Origin: Paenibacillus lacisoli | GTDB lineage: Bacteria > Bacillota > Bacilli > Paenibacillales > Paenibacillaceae | Direction: 5' to 3' | Length of the DNA: 64,000 bases | Assembly (NCBI RefSeq): GCF_030580655.1 | Contig: NZ_JAUQTB010000011.1 | Coordinates: 89,896 to 153,895, forward strand | Program-made: the position numbers and the translations under genes | The notes under the pieces: model-generated | The model's input: the letters and a program-made list of their open reading frames with translations, nothing else | Databases searched by the model: none | What the model was told of the DNA's origin: nothing | Shown here: piece after piece, positions 42,398-51,026 of the stretch | How the letters are laid out: the number at the start of each line of letters is the position of its first letter | How positions within the stretch are numbered: position 1 is the first letter of the stretch

Positions 42398-44368
42398 CTA
42401 GCAGGGTTCAACTGAATTAAACCAAACCCGCATCTCTCCAACTCCACGATTGGCCCAGGAGAAATAAGGAATAAACCGGAGCTCTGTCTCCTTCCACTCT
42501 TCCGCCGCGGCCGGCCGGTATAGTTTGCTGCTCCAGCCGGTCTCCATCAACCGCTGGCCGGCGGCGCTGATTACGGTCATGCCTTCCATCAGGCTGTTCT
42601 CCTGGTGCAATCCGAAGGAGGGGATCTGCAGCAGGCGAAGCTCATGAAGACGAGGTCCGTTGTCTGCTTCCTCCAGGCAGTAAACAAGCGGTCCGCGCTG
42701 CAGTGCGACCCTGCCGGCTGTATCGCGTATATGAGGATGTCCTTTCATTACTGTAACCGGCATCGTCAGCTGCAGCTCAATCCGGTCCCCCTGCTTCCAC
42801 TCCCTATTCAGGACGGCGTATCCCTGCTCTATTATTCCATCCAGGGGCTGCGCTTCTCCATTCACTTTTATGGTGGCACACGGACACCAGTCCGGTATTC
42901 TCAGCGCGATCCCGAACGGCTCGCTGACAGCCTCGTCTACCGTCAGAGTCACTTCCCCGTTCCACGGATAGTTGGACTCCTGCCGCAGCACCACATTCCC
43001 ATGCCCCAGCTCAAAGCACGCTTCCCCTCCCACATAAAGGTGGGTATAAATTGTGTGATTGTAAATGCTGTATACATATTGACCCAGTGAAGCCAGAAGC
43101 CTCGCAATATTCGGCGGACAGCAGGCACAGCCAAACCATTCCTGCCTTACGGGCTTCACATGCTGGTACGTATGGTTGCCGGCAATCACCCCCGGGTCCA
43201 CCTCAAGCGGATTGACGTAGAAGAAGCTGCGGCCGTCCCGTGACATTCCTCCGAGCACCGTATTGTACAGTGCTCGCTCCATTACATCAGCATACTGACT
43301 ATCCGGCTCGAGCATTAACATACGGCGAGCCCAGAAGATGATGCCGCAGGAAGCGCAGGTCTCTGCATAAGCCGTATCCCCCGGAAGATCATAATCAACG
43401 GTGAAAGCCTCCCCGCTCGCCTGTGAACCGATGGCTCCGGTAATATACATACGTTTGTTCACCATGTTGTCCCATAATCGCCTGCAGGCTGCTTTGAGCT
43501 CCTGGTCTCCGGTAACGGCAGCCAGATGTGCCATCCCTGTACACATATACACGAATCTTACGGCGTGACCTACCGCATCATGCTGTTCAGTGACAGGGGC
43601 ATGCGCCTGGCTGTAGGCATAATTATCAGTTTTGAAAATCCCGCCCCAGTGGGAAGTATAATTACGTTTGGCCGCCTCCTGTTCGTAAAAATGCGGCTGT
43701 CTGCCTCTCTCCTGAACAAAGAAGTTGCATAGGTCCACATACTTCATATCACCTGTCACTTCATACAGCTTCATCAGTGCAAGCTCAATCTCCTGGTGGC
43801 CGTCATAGCCTCGAATCTGTCCAGGGTTCGGACCAAATACGTCATGAAGGTGATCCGCCAGCCGGGTCACCACATCCAGGATTTTGCGTTTCCCAGTAGC
43901 CTGGTAATATGCTGCCCCTGCTTCAATTAGATGTCCGGCGCAATATAACTCATGACATTCCGCCAGATCGGTATAACGGCCGCCAGGCTCTTTAACCGTA
44001 TAATACGTATTAACATAGCCGTCAGGCTGCTGGGCTCTGGCAATCAGATCAATGACTCCGTCTGCGATTTTCTCCAGTTCGGGATCTCTCTCTGTCGAAC
44101 ATAAATAAGCTGCTGCTTCAAGCCATTTGGCTACATCGCTATCCTGAAATACCATGCCATAAAATTCGCCTTCCGCTTCACCGGCTGCGATCCGGAAATT
44201 CCGGATTGCACGGCTGGGTTCTGCCTGTTCAACCCGGTCGTTTAGAGCCTCCCACTGATATGGAACGACCACATCTCTAACCAGTTCCAGATATTTGGAC
44301 CAGAACGTGTCCTTAATGTCGACTTTCTGGACACTTCCTGCTGCCGTATGACTCATATTTGCCATCAT
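42398..44368 (-). CDS. GH127 beta-L-arabinofuranosidase-type enzyme
   Basis: A 656-residue cytoplasmic enzyme with an (alpha/alpha)6 barrel and a C-terminal beta domain. The residues that define the cysteine-dependent GH127 site are visible: Glu and Cys in YAETCASCG and the Cys pair in FGCACCPPN, matching E338/C340 and C417/C418 of the Bifidobacterium enzyme, which binds zinc. There is no signal peptide, so it acts on imported arabino-oligosaccharides. The ATG at 44368 follows GGGAGGAATATA. It is divergent from an AraC regulator that probably controls it. No transporter gene is adjacent. Confidence 0.92.
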   Translation of the reverse strand: MMANMSHTAAGSVQKVDIKDTFWSKYLELVRDVVVPYQWEALNDRVEQAEPSRAIRNFRIAAGEAEGEFYGMVFQDSDVAKWLEAAAYLCSTERDPELEKIADGVIDLIARAQQPDGYVNTYYTVKEPGGRYTDLAECHELYCAGHLIEAGAAYYQATGKRKILDVVTRLADHLHDVFGPNPGQIRGYDGHQEIELALMKLYEVTGDMKYVDLCNFFVQERGRQPHFYEQEAAKRNYTSHWGGIFKTDNYAYSQAHAPVTEQHDAVGHAVRFVYMCTGMAHLAAVTGDQELKAACRRLWDNMVNKRMYITGAIGSQASGEAFTVDYDLPGDTAYAETCASCGIIFWARRMLMLEPDSQYADVMERALYNTVLGGMSRDGRSFFYVNPLEVDPGVIAGNHTYQHVKPVRQEWFGCACCPPNIARLLASLGQYVYSIYNHTIYTHLYVGGEACFELGHGNVVLRQESNYPWNGEVTLTVDEAVSEPFGIALRIPDWCPCATIKVNGEAQPLDGIIEQGYAVLNREWKQGDRIELQLTMPVTVMKGHPHIRDTAGRVALQRGPLVYCLEEADNGPRLHELRLLQIPSFGLHQENSLMEGMTVISAAGQRLMETGWSSKLYRPAAAEEWKETELRFIPYFSWANRGVGEMRVWFNSVEPC

Positions 44369-44586
44369 TATATTCCTCCCTTGTCTGTTACACTGACATG
44401 AACAATCAAATTGTAATCGCATTCATCGGAGAATAACAGATCAAAACACAACCTGAATTTTAATATTACAACCTGCCTTTTTGTTGAAACAAAGCCCTTT
44501 TCATCGGTCTACAAAGTGATTTATGATATCTATAACTAAAAAACAAATTTTATTTTAATTTTACATGCAGGTTGGTGAAGCTTTTG

Positions 44587-45492
44587 ATGGATGGGAGTGT
44601 CATTCGTTTTACTTATCCGCCGCTCCCCTTCTCCTTGGAGTGCGGACATCATCACTATCAGATCGGTGAACGTCACGTCACCCGTTATAAACTTGGTGTC
44701 TTTGTACTGCTGGTTGTTCGGAAAGGGAGGCTGTGGATCGGGGAAGAGAGTCAGACCTGGGAGCTGCAGGAAAATGACGGCCTGATCCTTCAGCCGGATC
44801 TGTTCCACTATGGAGCAGCAGATTGCATTGGAGAGACCGACATTTCCTGGATTCATTTCTCGACAACCGGTCCGTGGCAGTCTTCCTCTGGGCAGGACGA
44901 TGCTGGCGAGAGGAAGCTTCGGCTGCTGACTAGCCAGTCGCTCGTGCCGATGAGCCAGATGGATACGATCACTCTATTCAAGCAGCCGCGTTTGTCAGAG
45001 CCTGCATTCCAGTACATGGATGAAATTGCTGCGCTGCAGAAAAGCGGTCCCGGAATCGCATTATGGAATCAACAAATGCTTTTCCACCAGCTGCTTCATC
45101 ATCTGAACGCGGAGGTACAGCCAGGCCGGGAGCGTCCTGAGGCCAAGCTTGCCGAACAGATTGAACAATATCTCCGCACAAATTATAATCAGCGGGTTAC
45201 GAACCAAACGCTTCAGCAGCATTTTAATTATCATCCGAATTATCTGTCTAAATGCATGCGCAGGGTGTACGGAAGAACCCCTCTGGAATATTTGAAGGAA
45301 TTACGGCTGGATCAGGCACGAAAAAGGTTGATTCAGACCGATGACCCTATCACTGTGATTGCTGAGGAAGTGGGCATGCAGCTGTCCAGCTTTTCTATCG
45401 CCTTTACTAAGAAGGAAGGTCTGTCACCCTATCACTTCCGGAGCCGCTATACGAGAAGGGAAACGGGCGAGGACAGTTCTGATATAAAATAA
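44587..45492 (+). CDS. AraC-family regulator divergent from GH127
   Basis: A regulator of about 301 residues with an N-terminal cupin-type sensor (LGVFVLLVVRKGRLWIGEE; NDGLILQPDLFHYGAA) and two C-terminal AraC helix-turn-helix motifs (VTNQTLQQHFNYHPNYLSKCMRRVYGRTPLEYLKE; VIAEEVGMQLSSFSIAFTKKEGLSPYHFR). The ATG at 44587 follows GGTGAAG; a TTG at 44572 is in frame. About 220 bp separate it from the divergent GH127 gene. It most likely activates that gene in response to an arabinose-containing sugar, an inference from position. Confidence 0.88.
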   Translation: MDGSVIRFTYPPLPFSLECGHHHYQIGERHVTRYKLGVFVLLVVRKGRLWIGEESQTWELQENDGLILQPDLFHYGAADCIGETDISWIHFSTTGPWQSSSGQDDAGERKLRLLTSQSLVPMSQMDTITLFKQPRLSEPAFQYMDEIAALQKSGPGIALWNQQMLFHQLLHHLNAEVQPGRERPEAKLAEQIEQYLRTNYNQRVTNQTLQQHFNYHPNYLSKCMRRVYGRTPLEYLKELRLDQARKRLIQTDDPITVIAEEVGMQLSSFSIAFTKKEGLSPYHFRSRYTRRETGEDSSDIK

Positions 45493-45523
45493 AAAGAGCC
45501 CTGGTCATGAACCAGCGCTCTCT
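45491..45523. terminator. Bidirectional hairpin between AraC and DMT genes
   Basis: An 11-bp stem with one mismatch (AGAGCCCTGGT/ACCAGCGCTCT) lies between the convergent genes and overlaps the stop codon of the DMT gene. Confidence 0.7.
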
Positions 45524-46431
45524 TGGGCTTTCAACGGAATCGCGGAGCCTTTGCTGCGGAATGAGGCCATGGCCATTCCGCCAAAAATTAAAATAATCCC
45601 GAAAATCTGCAGCGGTTCGGGGCGAAATCCGGTCAATGCAGTATCCAGCAGGATGGCTACAGCCGGATCCAGAAAAACAATAACAGAGACAAATGCGGTC
45701 GAGAGACTTCGAATACTGCCAAAAAACAGCAGATAAACCACACCCGTATGAATCACTCCTGTTATCAAAATAACGACCCAGTTACCGGTGTCCGGAACCT
45801 CGAAAGCATCAAAACGAACCATAGGCAGCAGCATAAATACGCCTAGAGCGGTCTGTATCAAAGTTGTCGCCATGGGACTTAAGCGGGTAATCGATTTGCC
45901 GGCCAGAGTGGTCAGCGCATAGAACAGTGCTGCACATGCTGCCCATACGACACCTCCGGACAAAAGGCTGCCGATGGAACTGGTGCCCATTCCCGAAATC
46001 AGTAAGGTGCCTGCGAAGCAGATCGCAATGGCTATGACGGAAATGAACGTCAGCTTTTCTTTAAAGATAACACGGCCCAGCAGCAGTACCAGCACGGGCG
46101 CCAAATGATAGACAGATATCGCGACGGTAACCGACGTTTCTTCAAAGGCTTTAAACAGGAATACCCAGTTCATGACCAGAAACACCCCGCATAATAACGC
46201 CTGCAGAATTTCTCTTGTGCTCCATCGTTCATGCCGGTGTTTGCCCATTGCAAACCAGCACACGCCCAGAAACAGAGTTGCACTCAGGCACCGGACAAAG
46301 ACCAGTTCTAGAGCCGGAAGACCCGTATGTCCGCCGATATAGCCGATTGAGCCGAAAATAATCATGGAGACGATCATCTGGAGTGATGCGAAGGAGCGGG
46401 CTCCTCCGACGAAAAGGTTGCTAAATTTCAT
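45505..46431 (-). CDS. EamA-type DMT transporter
   Basis: A 308-residue protein with ten membrane spans and two EamA repeats (~15-150 and ~165-295; internal motifs FEETSVTVAISVYHLAPVLVLLLG and LSTAFVSVIVFLDPAVAILLD). These transporters usually export metabolites or amino acids. AAGGGAGTCATCGATTT precedes the ATG. It is divergent from a cytochrome P450 gene over a shared palindrome, so it may export the P450's substrate or product; this is inference. Confidence 0.88.
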   Translation of the reverse strand: MKFSNLFVGGARSFASLQMIVSMIIFGSIGYIGGHTGLPALELVFVRCLSATLFLGVCWFAMGKHRHERWSTREILQALLCGVFLVMNWVFLFKAFEETSVTVAISVYHLAPVLVLLLGRVIFKEKLTFISVIAIAICFAGTLLISGMGTSSIGSLLSGGVVWAACAALFYALTTLAGKSITRLSPMATTLIQTALGVFMLLPMVRFDAFEVPDTGNWVVILITGVIHTGVVYLLFFGSIRSLSTAFVSVIVFLDPAVAILLDTALTGFRPEPLQIFGIILIFGGMAMASFRSKGSAIPLKAQESAGS

Positions 46432-46461
46432 AAATCGATGACTCCCTTACATTGGCAAACT

Positions 46462-46491
46462 TTGCTATAGCAGATCAGCATTTGTTATAAT
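46462..46491 (+). promoter_or_regulatory. Candidate promoter of the P450 gene
   Basis: TTGCTA, an 18-bp spacer and a perfect TATAAT (46486-46491). The palindrome at 46495-46521 starts four bases after the -10, which fits repression by a bound regulator. Confidence 0.5.
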
Positions 46492-46494
46492 TAA

Positions 46495-46521
46495 CCAATA
46501 GTTCGATTATCGAATTATTGG
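46495..46521. promoter_or_regulatory. 27-bp near-perfect palindromic operator between DMT and P450 genes
   Basis: The left arm CCAATAGTTCGA and the right arm TCGAATTATTGG pair with one mismatch around TTA. Size and symmetry fit a TetR- or MarR-type dimer site that could control both divergent genes. The regulator is not encoded next to it. Confidence 0.6.
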
Positions 46522-46587
46522 ATTTATTCGTTTGATTTATGCACAGCTTTGTCTATTTTATCTTATTTTCGAGAGGAGATCATTCTA

Positions 46588-47796
46588 TTGAGTTCATCCC
46601 ATTCCGTGAGTCAAGAGCTCTTCAGCAAGGAATTTACTCAAGATCCTTATCCGGTCTATGAAAAGTTAAGACAAAGCGAGCCTGTGCTGAAGGTCATGCT
46701 TCCCGGCGGTCAGTTCACCTGGCTTATCACAACCTATGAAGATGCAGTTACTGTGCTCAAGGACCAGCGCTTTATTAAGGATATGACCAAAATTTACGGC
46801 AGCCGTGACAGTCATATCAACGCCTCCAATCTGTTAACGACCAATATGCTGTTCTCGGATCCGCCGGATCACAAACGTCTGCGGGGACTGGTTCAGAAGG
46901 CCTTCACGCCGCAGCTGATTCATGGTATGCGAGACCGTATTCAGGACATTGCTAATGAACTGCTGGATGAGATCGGTTCCCGCCCAACGATGAACCTGAT
47001 TGATGAATACGCCTTCCCGCTTCCAATTATTGTTATATGCGAAATTCTCGGCGTTCCCTCAGAAGACCGTGAGAAATTCCGTTTATGGTCTAATACCATT
47101 ATCGATGCCTCCAACGAAGAAACAGGTAAATACTTTGAGCAGCATGCCAATGAATTTCTGCAGTATCTGCGCGACTGGTTTGAGCATGTCCGTGAGGAAC
47201 CCGGCACGGATCTCATTAGTCAGCTGGTAGCTGCTGAAGAACAGGGAGACAAACTGACAGAGCAGGAGCTGTTCAGCGTCGTGGCCTTGCTAATTATTGC
47301 AGGACACGAAACGACCGTCAACTTGATCGGTAACGGTATGCTGGCCCTGCTCGAGCATCCTGAACAGCGCAAGCTTCTGCTGGAGCAGCCCGATCTGATT
47401 CAGCAGGCTATTGAAGAGATGCTGCGCTATAATGGTCCGGTTGAGTTCAGCACTACCCGCTGGGCCGGTGAAGACCTTGTCTTCAAAGGCCACACCTTCG
47501 CCAAAGGTGATATGGTCATCGTAGCCTTGGATGCTGCAGACCGGGATCCGGCACAGTTTAAGGATGCAGATCTGTTCGATATTACCCGCGAGAAAAGTCC
47601 GCATCTCGCCTTCGGCAAAGGAATTCATCTTTGTCTTGGCGCACCGCTCGCCAGACTTGAGGGCGAGATTGCTGTGACGACCCTGTTGAACCGTTATCCC
47701 GATCTGCAGCTGTCACAGGAAGTCAAAGACCTGGAATGGCGGTCCGGCATGATCGTTCGCGGGGTCAAAGAAATCCCTTTGACACTCTTACCCTGA
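46588..47796 (+). CDS. Cytochrome P450 (CYP107-like)
   Basis: A soluble bacterial P450 of about 402 residues. Visible are the I-helix oxygen-binding motif AGHETT, the K-helix EEMLRY (ExxR), and the heme loop FGKGIHLCLGAPLARLE with the proximal Cys near residue 350. It needs ferredoxin-type partners that are not encoded here. The start is taken as TTG at 46588 because GAGGAG lies nine bases upstream, although the frame is open to 46549. The substrate is unknown. It stands alone on its strand, with a DMT transporter divergent. Confidence 0.93.
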   Translation: MSSSHSVSQELFSKEFTQDPYPVYEKLRQSEPVLKVMLPGGQFTWLITTYEDAVTVLKDQRFIKDMTKIYGSRDSHINASNLLTTNMLFSDPPDHKRLRGLVQKAFTPQLIHGMRDRIQDIANELLDEIGSRPTMNLIDEYAFPLPIIVICEILGVPSEDREKFRLWSNTIIDASNEETGKYFEQHANEFLQYLRDWFEHVREEPGTDLISQLVAAEEQGDKLTEQELFSVVALLIIAGHETTVNLIGNGMLALLEHPEQRKLLLEQPDLIQQAIEEMLRYNGPVEFSTTRWAGEDLVFKGHTFAKGDMVIVALDAADRDPAQFKDADLFDITREKSPHLAFGKGIHLCLGAPLARLEGEIAVTTLLNRYPDLQLSQEVKDLEWRSGMIVRGVKEIPLTLLP

Positions 47797-47821
47797 TCTC
47801 ATATAAAGTTCTGTAATCTAC

Positions 47822-47862
47822 AAAAACCCCGCTCAGCCTTACGGCCGAACGGGGCTTTCTCT
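47822..47862. terminator. Bidirectional terminator
   Basis: A 12-bp stem with two mismatches (CCCCGCTCAGCC/GGCCGAACGGGG) has TTTTTG on the minus side and CTTTCTCTTTC on the plus side, between the convergent P450 and nitroreductase genes. Confidence 0.88.
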
Positions 47863-47874
47863 TTCTAATTCTAT

Positions 47875-48543
47875 TTACTTCACCCATTGGATGACATCAT
47901 CTTCGCTTCTTCTTGCTTTGGGACGCGGATCTTGAACACGATAACCAAAAGCGGCCATTACGCTTACTCCATAGGTTCCGTTCTCCAGCAGTCCTTCCTT
48001 CTCCAGCAGTTCATCCATGGCAGCCTGATCGTACCCTTCAATCGGGCACGAATCAATACCGAGCAGCGCAGCTGTGGTCATCATATTGCCAAGAGCAATA
48101 TAAGTCTGCTTGGATGCCCAGTCGAACAAGGCCCGATCGGACTCAAACAGCTTGAAGTCTTCACCCTGGAAAGAGGCATATCGATCCATCATTTTGCGGA
48201 CGGTTTCTTCCGGAATTTTCTTAACCCGGGTCATCTGGTTCCAGAAGTATTCCGTATCATAACGGCCATTCTTCCGGGCAAGAAGGATAACATAGTGGCT
48301 TGCTGTCGGCAGCTGCCCTTGAGCCCCCCAGGAGATGGCTTTCATCTTCTCACGAAGTTCAGTATTCTGGATAACGAGAAACTTCCATGGCTCAAGCCCT
48401 ACGGAGCTAGGGGATAAACGTGCAGCTTCCAGAATGGTATGAAAATCTTCATCCGACACTTTACGGTCAGGGTCGAAACTTTTGGTAGCATGTCTAAATT
48501 CAAAAGCATCCAGTAGTTCCTGGCGCTTGGCTTGTTGATTCAT
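47875..48543 (-). CDS. NAD(P)H-dependent nitroreductase family protein
   Basis: A 222-residue FMN oxidoreductase. It has the N-terminal FMN motif FRHATKSFDPDRKVSDED, the RLSPSSVGLEPWKFLVIQ segment and the C-terminal GTYGVSVMAAFGYR. It probably reduces quinones or nitroaromatics with NAD(P)H. GAGGAGGAATACAG precedes the ATG. It is monocistronic, and its promoter region contains an exact inverted 10-mer and a CAGGT/ACCTG repeat that may bind a redox or MarR/HxlR-type regulator. Confidence 0.9.
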   Translation of the reverse strand: MNQQAKRQELLDAFEFRHATKSFDPDRKVSDEDFHTILEAARLSPSSVGLEPWKFLVIQNTELREKMKAISWGAQGQLPTASHYVILLARKNGRYDTEYFWNQMTRVKKIPEETVRKMMDRYASFQGEDFKLFESDRALFDWASKQTYIALGNMMTTAALLGIDSCPIEGYDQAAMDELLEKEGLLENGTYGVSVMAAFGYRVQDPRPKARRSEDDVIQWVK

Positions 48544-48562
48544 CTGTATTCCTCCTCAGTCC

Positions 48563-48637
48563 ATTCAGGTGATAAACTGCCCATAAAAATGTACGCAGCT
48601 ATCGTTATATTTACAGGTTACTTTTACTCACCTGAAT
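48563..48637. promoter_or_regulatory. Repeated operator half-sites upstream of the nitroreductase gene
   Basis: ATTCAGGTGA at 48563-48572 recurs exactly as its reverse complement TCACCTGAAT at 48628-48637. A further CAGGT at 48614 pairs with ACCTG at 48630-48634 to form an inverted repeat of 21 bp. Confidence 0.45.
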
Positions 48638-48679
48638 ATATTAGACTTCTTCATATCAAATGTCAATTGTGTCTGTTCC

Positions 48680-49879
48680 TTATTCCGTGATGGAGCCGTA
48701 GCCTTCCAGGTTCAGTTTAAAATCGTAAGTGATTCTCGCTTCGGCAAACGTTTCATCCCAGTTATCCTTCAGCTTTTTCCACTGCCGCGGGTATTTGATT
48801 CGCACTTGATCTCCAAAACCAACCACATCTGCTCGAATCTCTTTTTGCAGTTTCTGAATCACTTCATTAATCTGCTTGTCTGCCTCTTCTTCAAACCACT
48901 GCTGCAAATGCTTCATGTTTTTTTCGGTAGGTTTATTATCCGCAATACTCCAATCCTCCATGAATTGCCCACCTGTCTTCATTTTGACATGGAAGGATAC
49001 CTCGCCGTTCCGGATCGTCGGAATAATTTTGCTCTCTGAGGAATGGATCTCGTATACGATCGTTTGACCGGTGCGGGGGTCATAGGTTTTCAGCGGTCCG
49101 GCACGGGCGGTCCCCGTGATCCAGGAAATCCCTTCAAGATCGGTCTGATTCAACGTACCTATCAGCTTCTTGGTTTTACCGTTAAATACACCCGCTCCAG
49201 ATAATTTGTGTTCGCTGTCTGAGGTCAGCACATTCTGGAGCATGAAGCTGGAGTTTGACTGCATTTTGGCGTCCAGCTTGGCTAATGACATGGGCTTCAG
49301 AATTTTATTCGTCCTGTACGAATTCTGCATCAGCCCGCGAAGATAGAAGGCCGGCACCTCAGACGGGTCCTTCGAACTTAAAGTTTGATTTGCTTTACCA
49401 TGACTGACCACAATAAGTGTGCTTGGGCGTATATCGTTATCTCTCAAAATGAAATCCAGAAGCTGATCCATTCCATACTTCCGGGCCAGCTGATCTGAAA
49501 CGACGATAACTTTCAGATGGTGTCCGATCAGCGGACGGCTGCGGCGAACCGCAAACTGCCTGAATATTTGAAACAGGGAGTCGCCGGTCAGCTGTTCATT
49601 CAAAAAAGTCTGCCCCGACGGGGCTGAACTCCCGCTCTCCTTCTTGGTAGATCCGCCGCTGCCCGGAACAATCTGCACAGTTGCGGTAACCAAGTTTTTT
49701 TTCGGATAATGCCCTCCCTGCGCATCAATGCTTTGCTCAAACTCATTTCTCTCCGCGACGTCAAGACCCACGCCGACATAGACACTCAAGTTCTCGATCT
49801 CCTTGCTGCTCCAGCAGCCGGTCTGAAGCAGCAGTATTGCTGCTGCCCCCCAGGCGAGAATAACTCTACGCGCTAACAT
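48680..49879 (-). CDS. Ger(x)C-type germinant receptor lipoprotein (C subunit)
   Basis: A 399-residue lipoprotein of the GerAC/GerKC family. The signal peptide LARRVILAWGAAAILLLQ is followed by lipobox TGC at ~22 and the conserved CWSSKEIENLSVYVGVGLDVAE start. The C-terminal region includes DWSIADNKPTEKNMKHLQQWFEEE. It is part of a nutrient germinant receptor of the spore inner membrane. Its start overlaps the stop of the B-subunit gene as TAATG. It is the last gene of an A-B-C operon; no terminator is evident after it. Confidence 0.93.
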   Translation of the reverse strand: MLARRVILAWGAAAILLLQTGCWSSKEIENLSVYVGVGLDVAERNEFEQSIDAQGGHYPKKNLVTATVQIVPGSGGSTKKESGSSAPSGQTFLNEQLTGDSLFQIFRQFAVRRSRPLIGHHLKVIVVSDQLARKYGMDQLLDFILRDNDIRPSTLIVVSHGKANQTLSSKDPSEVPAFYLRGLMQNSYRTNKILKPMSLAKLDAKMQSNSSFMLQNVLTSDSEHKLSGAGVFNGKTKKLIGTLNQTDLEGISWITGTARAGPLKTYDPRTGQTIVYEIHSSESKIIPTIRNGEVSFHVKMKTGGQFMEDWSIADNKPTEKNMKHLQQWFEEEADKQINEVIQKLQKEIRADVVGFGDQVRIKYPRQWKKLKDNWDETFAEARITYDFKLNLEGYGSITE

Positions 49880-50991
49880 TATGAGCTTGACCTCCTCATC
49901 CTTGAACGGAGCATATCAATGAGCAGTATCAGCAGCGGGACAACCCCGAACAGGATAATCGATACATTCCCTAACAGTTCGCCCATGGCGAAAGCTTCTT
50001 TTTCATTTTTCGGGGCCAAGGCAGCAATATACACTAGCGGAAGCCCTGCCAGCAGAAACGGCATGATTTTTTTCTTCATCATCTGCGAAGCTCCGAGGGA
50101 AGCAGCGTACATGGTGATGGTATGTGTAGAGAAAATCTGCATGATCCAAATCACCAGAAGAAGCGACTCGAATCGTTCAAAGATTAACCCTTCGATCTCA
50201 AAACTCCGCATCAGGTCCAAGGTAGGAAACGTCTTGTTCTTAACACCTTCTACAGACAGTCCGCCTACTACCATAACAAAGGTGATCAGGTAGATTACCA
50301 TTGGAGTGAGAACGCCACCCGCAATGGCCCGAATCCCTTTATCCGGCTTCTTCATGAAAGCCATGGCAACGAACATAATTTCATATCCCGTGTAGGCGAG
50401 GAAGGTCGATTTCAGCCCATAAAACACTGGTTTGATCCCTTGACCAAGCACCGGTCTCAGATTATTAATATCAAATATTTTAATACTTAAAAGCATGGCA
50501 AGCACAAAGAAGATCAGCGTAACGGGCAAAATCAACTCATACAGGCGTGCAATCGCACCGATGCCTCCGGCAATCAGGTACAAACCAATCCAGACAAATA
50601 CCATTACGATAGCCCAGGTCGGTGTACCCTCAAGCAAATAAAGACCCGTTACTTCTGCCATAATGCGAATTTCAAAAGCGGAAATCATGAGAAAATACAA
50701 AATAAAAATGAAGCTCAGCCCATTACCCAGAAAGGGTCCAAGGATGGCGGGTGCATATTCAAACACCGTTTTACCGGGATACCGCCTGCACAGCACAACC
50801 ACAATGATTCCTGCTACTAGAATCAGCATTCCGGACAGCAAAATGGATATCCACACATCAGGCGTTCCCACCGCCTCGGTTGTTGTCCGCGGGAGGGTAA
50901 GAATGCCGGCTCCCAGCATATAGTTGATGACAATGGCTGCCGTTTGGGCCGTCGATATTTGCTCTTTGCTGCTTGCTGCCGGGTCGCTCAT
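49879..50991 (-). CDS. GerKB-type germinant receptor permease subunit (B)
   Basis: A 370-residue polytopic protein with ten membrane spans and the APC-like start QISTAQTAAIVINYMLGAGILTLPR. GerAB/GerKB proteins form the germinant-binding subunit; structural and genetic work on GerAB showed an amino-acid-binding pocket. It follows the A subunit by 35 bp. The nutrient recognised cannot be read from the sequence. Confidence 0.93.
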   Translation of the reverse strand: MSDPAASSKEQISTAQTAAIVINYMLGAGILTLPRTTTEAVGTPDVWISILLSGMLILVAGIIVVVLCRRYPGKTVFEYAPAILGPFLGNGLSFIFILYFLMISAFEIRIMAEVTGLYLLEGTPTWAIVMVFVWIGLYLIAGGIGAIARLYELILPVTLIFFVLAMLLSIKIFDINNLRPVLGQGIKPVFYGLKSTFLAYTGYEIMFVAMAFMKKPDKGIRAIAGGVLTPMVIYLITFVMVVGGLSVEGVKNKTFPTLDLMRSFEIEGLIFERFESLLLVIWIMQIFSTHTITMYAASLGASQMMKKKIMPFLLAGLPLVYIAALAPKNEKEAFAMGELLGNVSIILFGVVPLLILLIDMLRSRMRRSSS

Positions 50992-51026
50992 TCTTAACCT
51001 CCTTTCAATTGACTATAGAAACTGTT

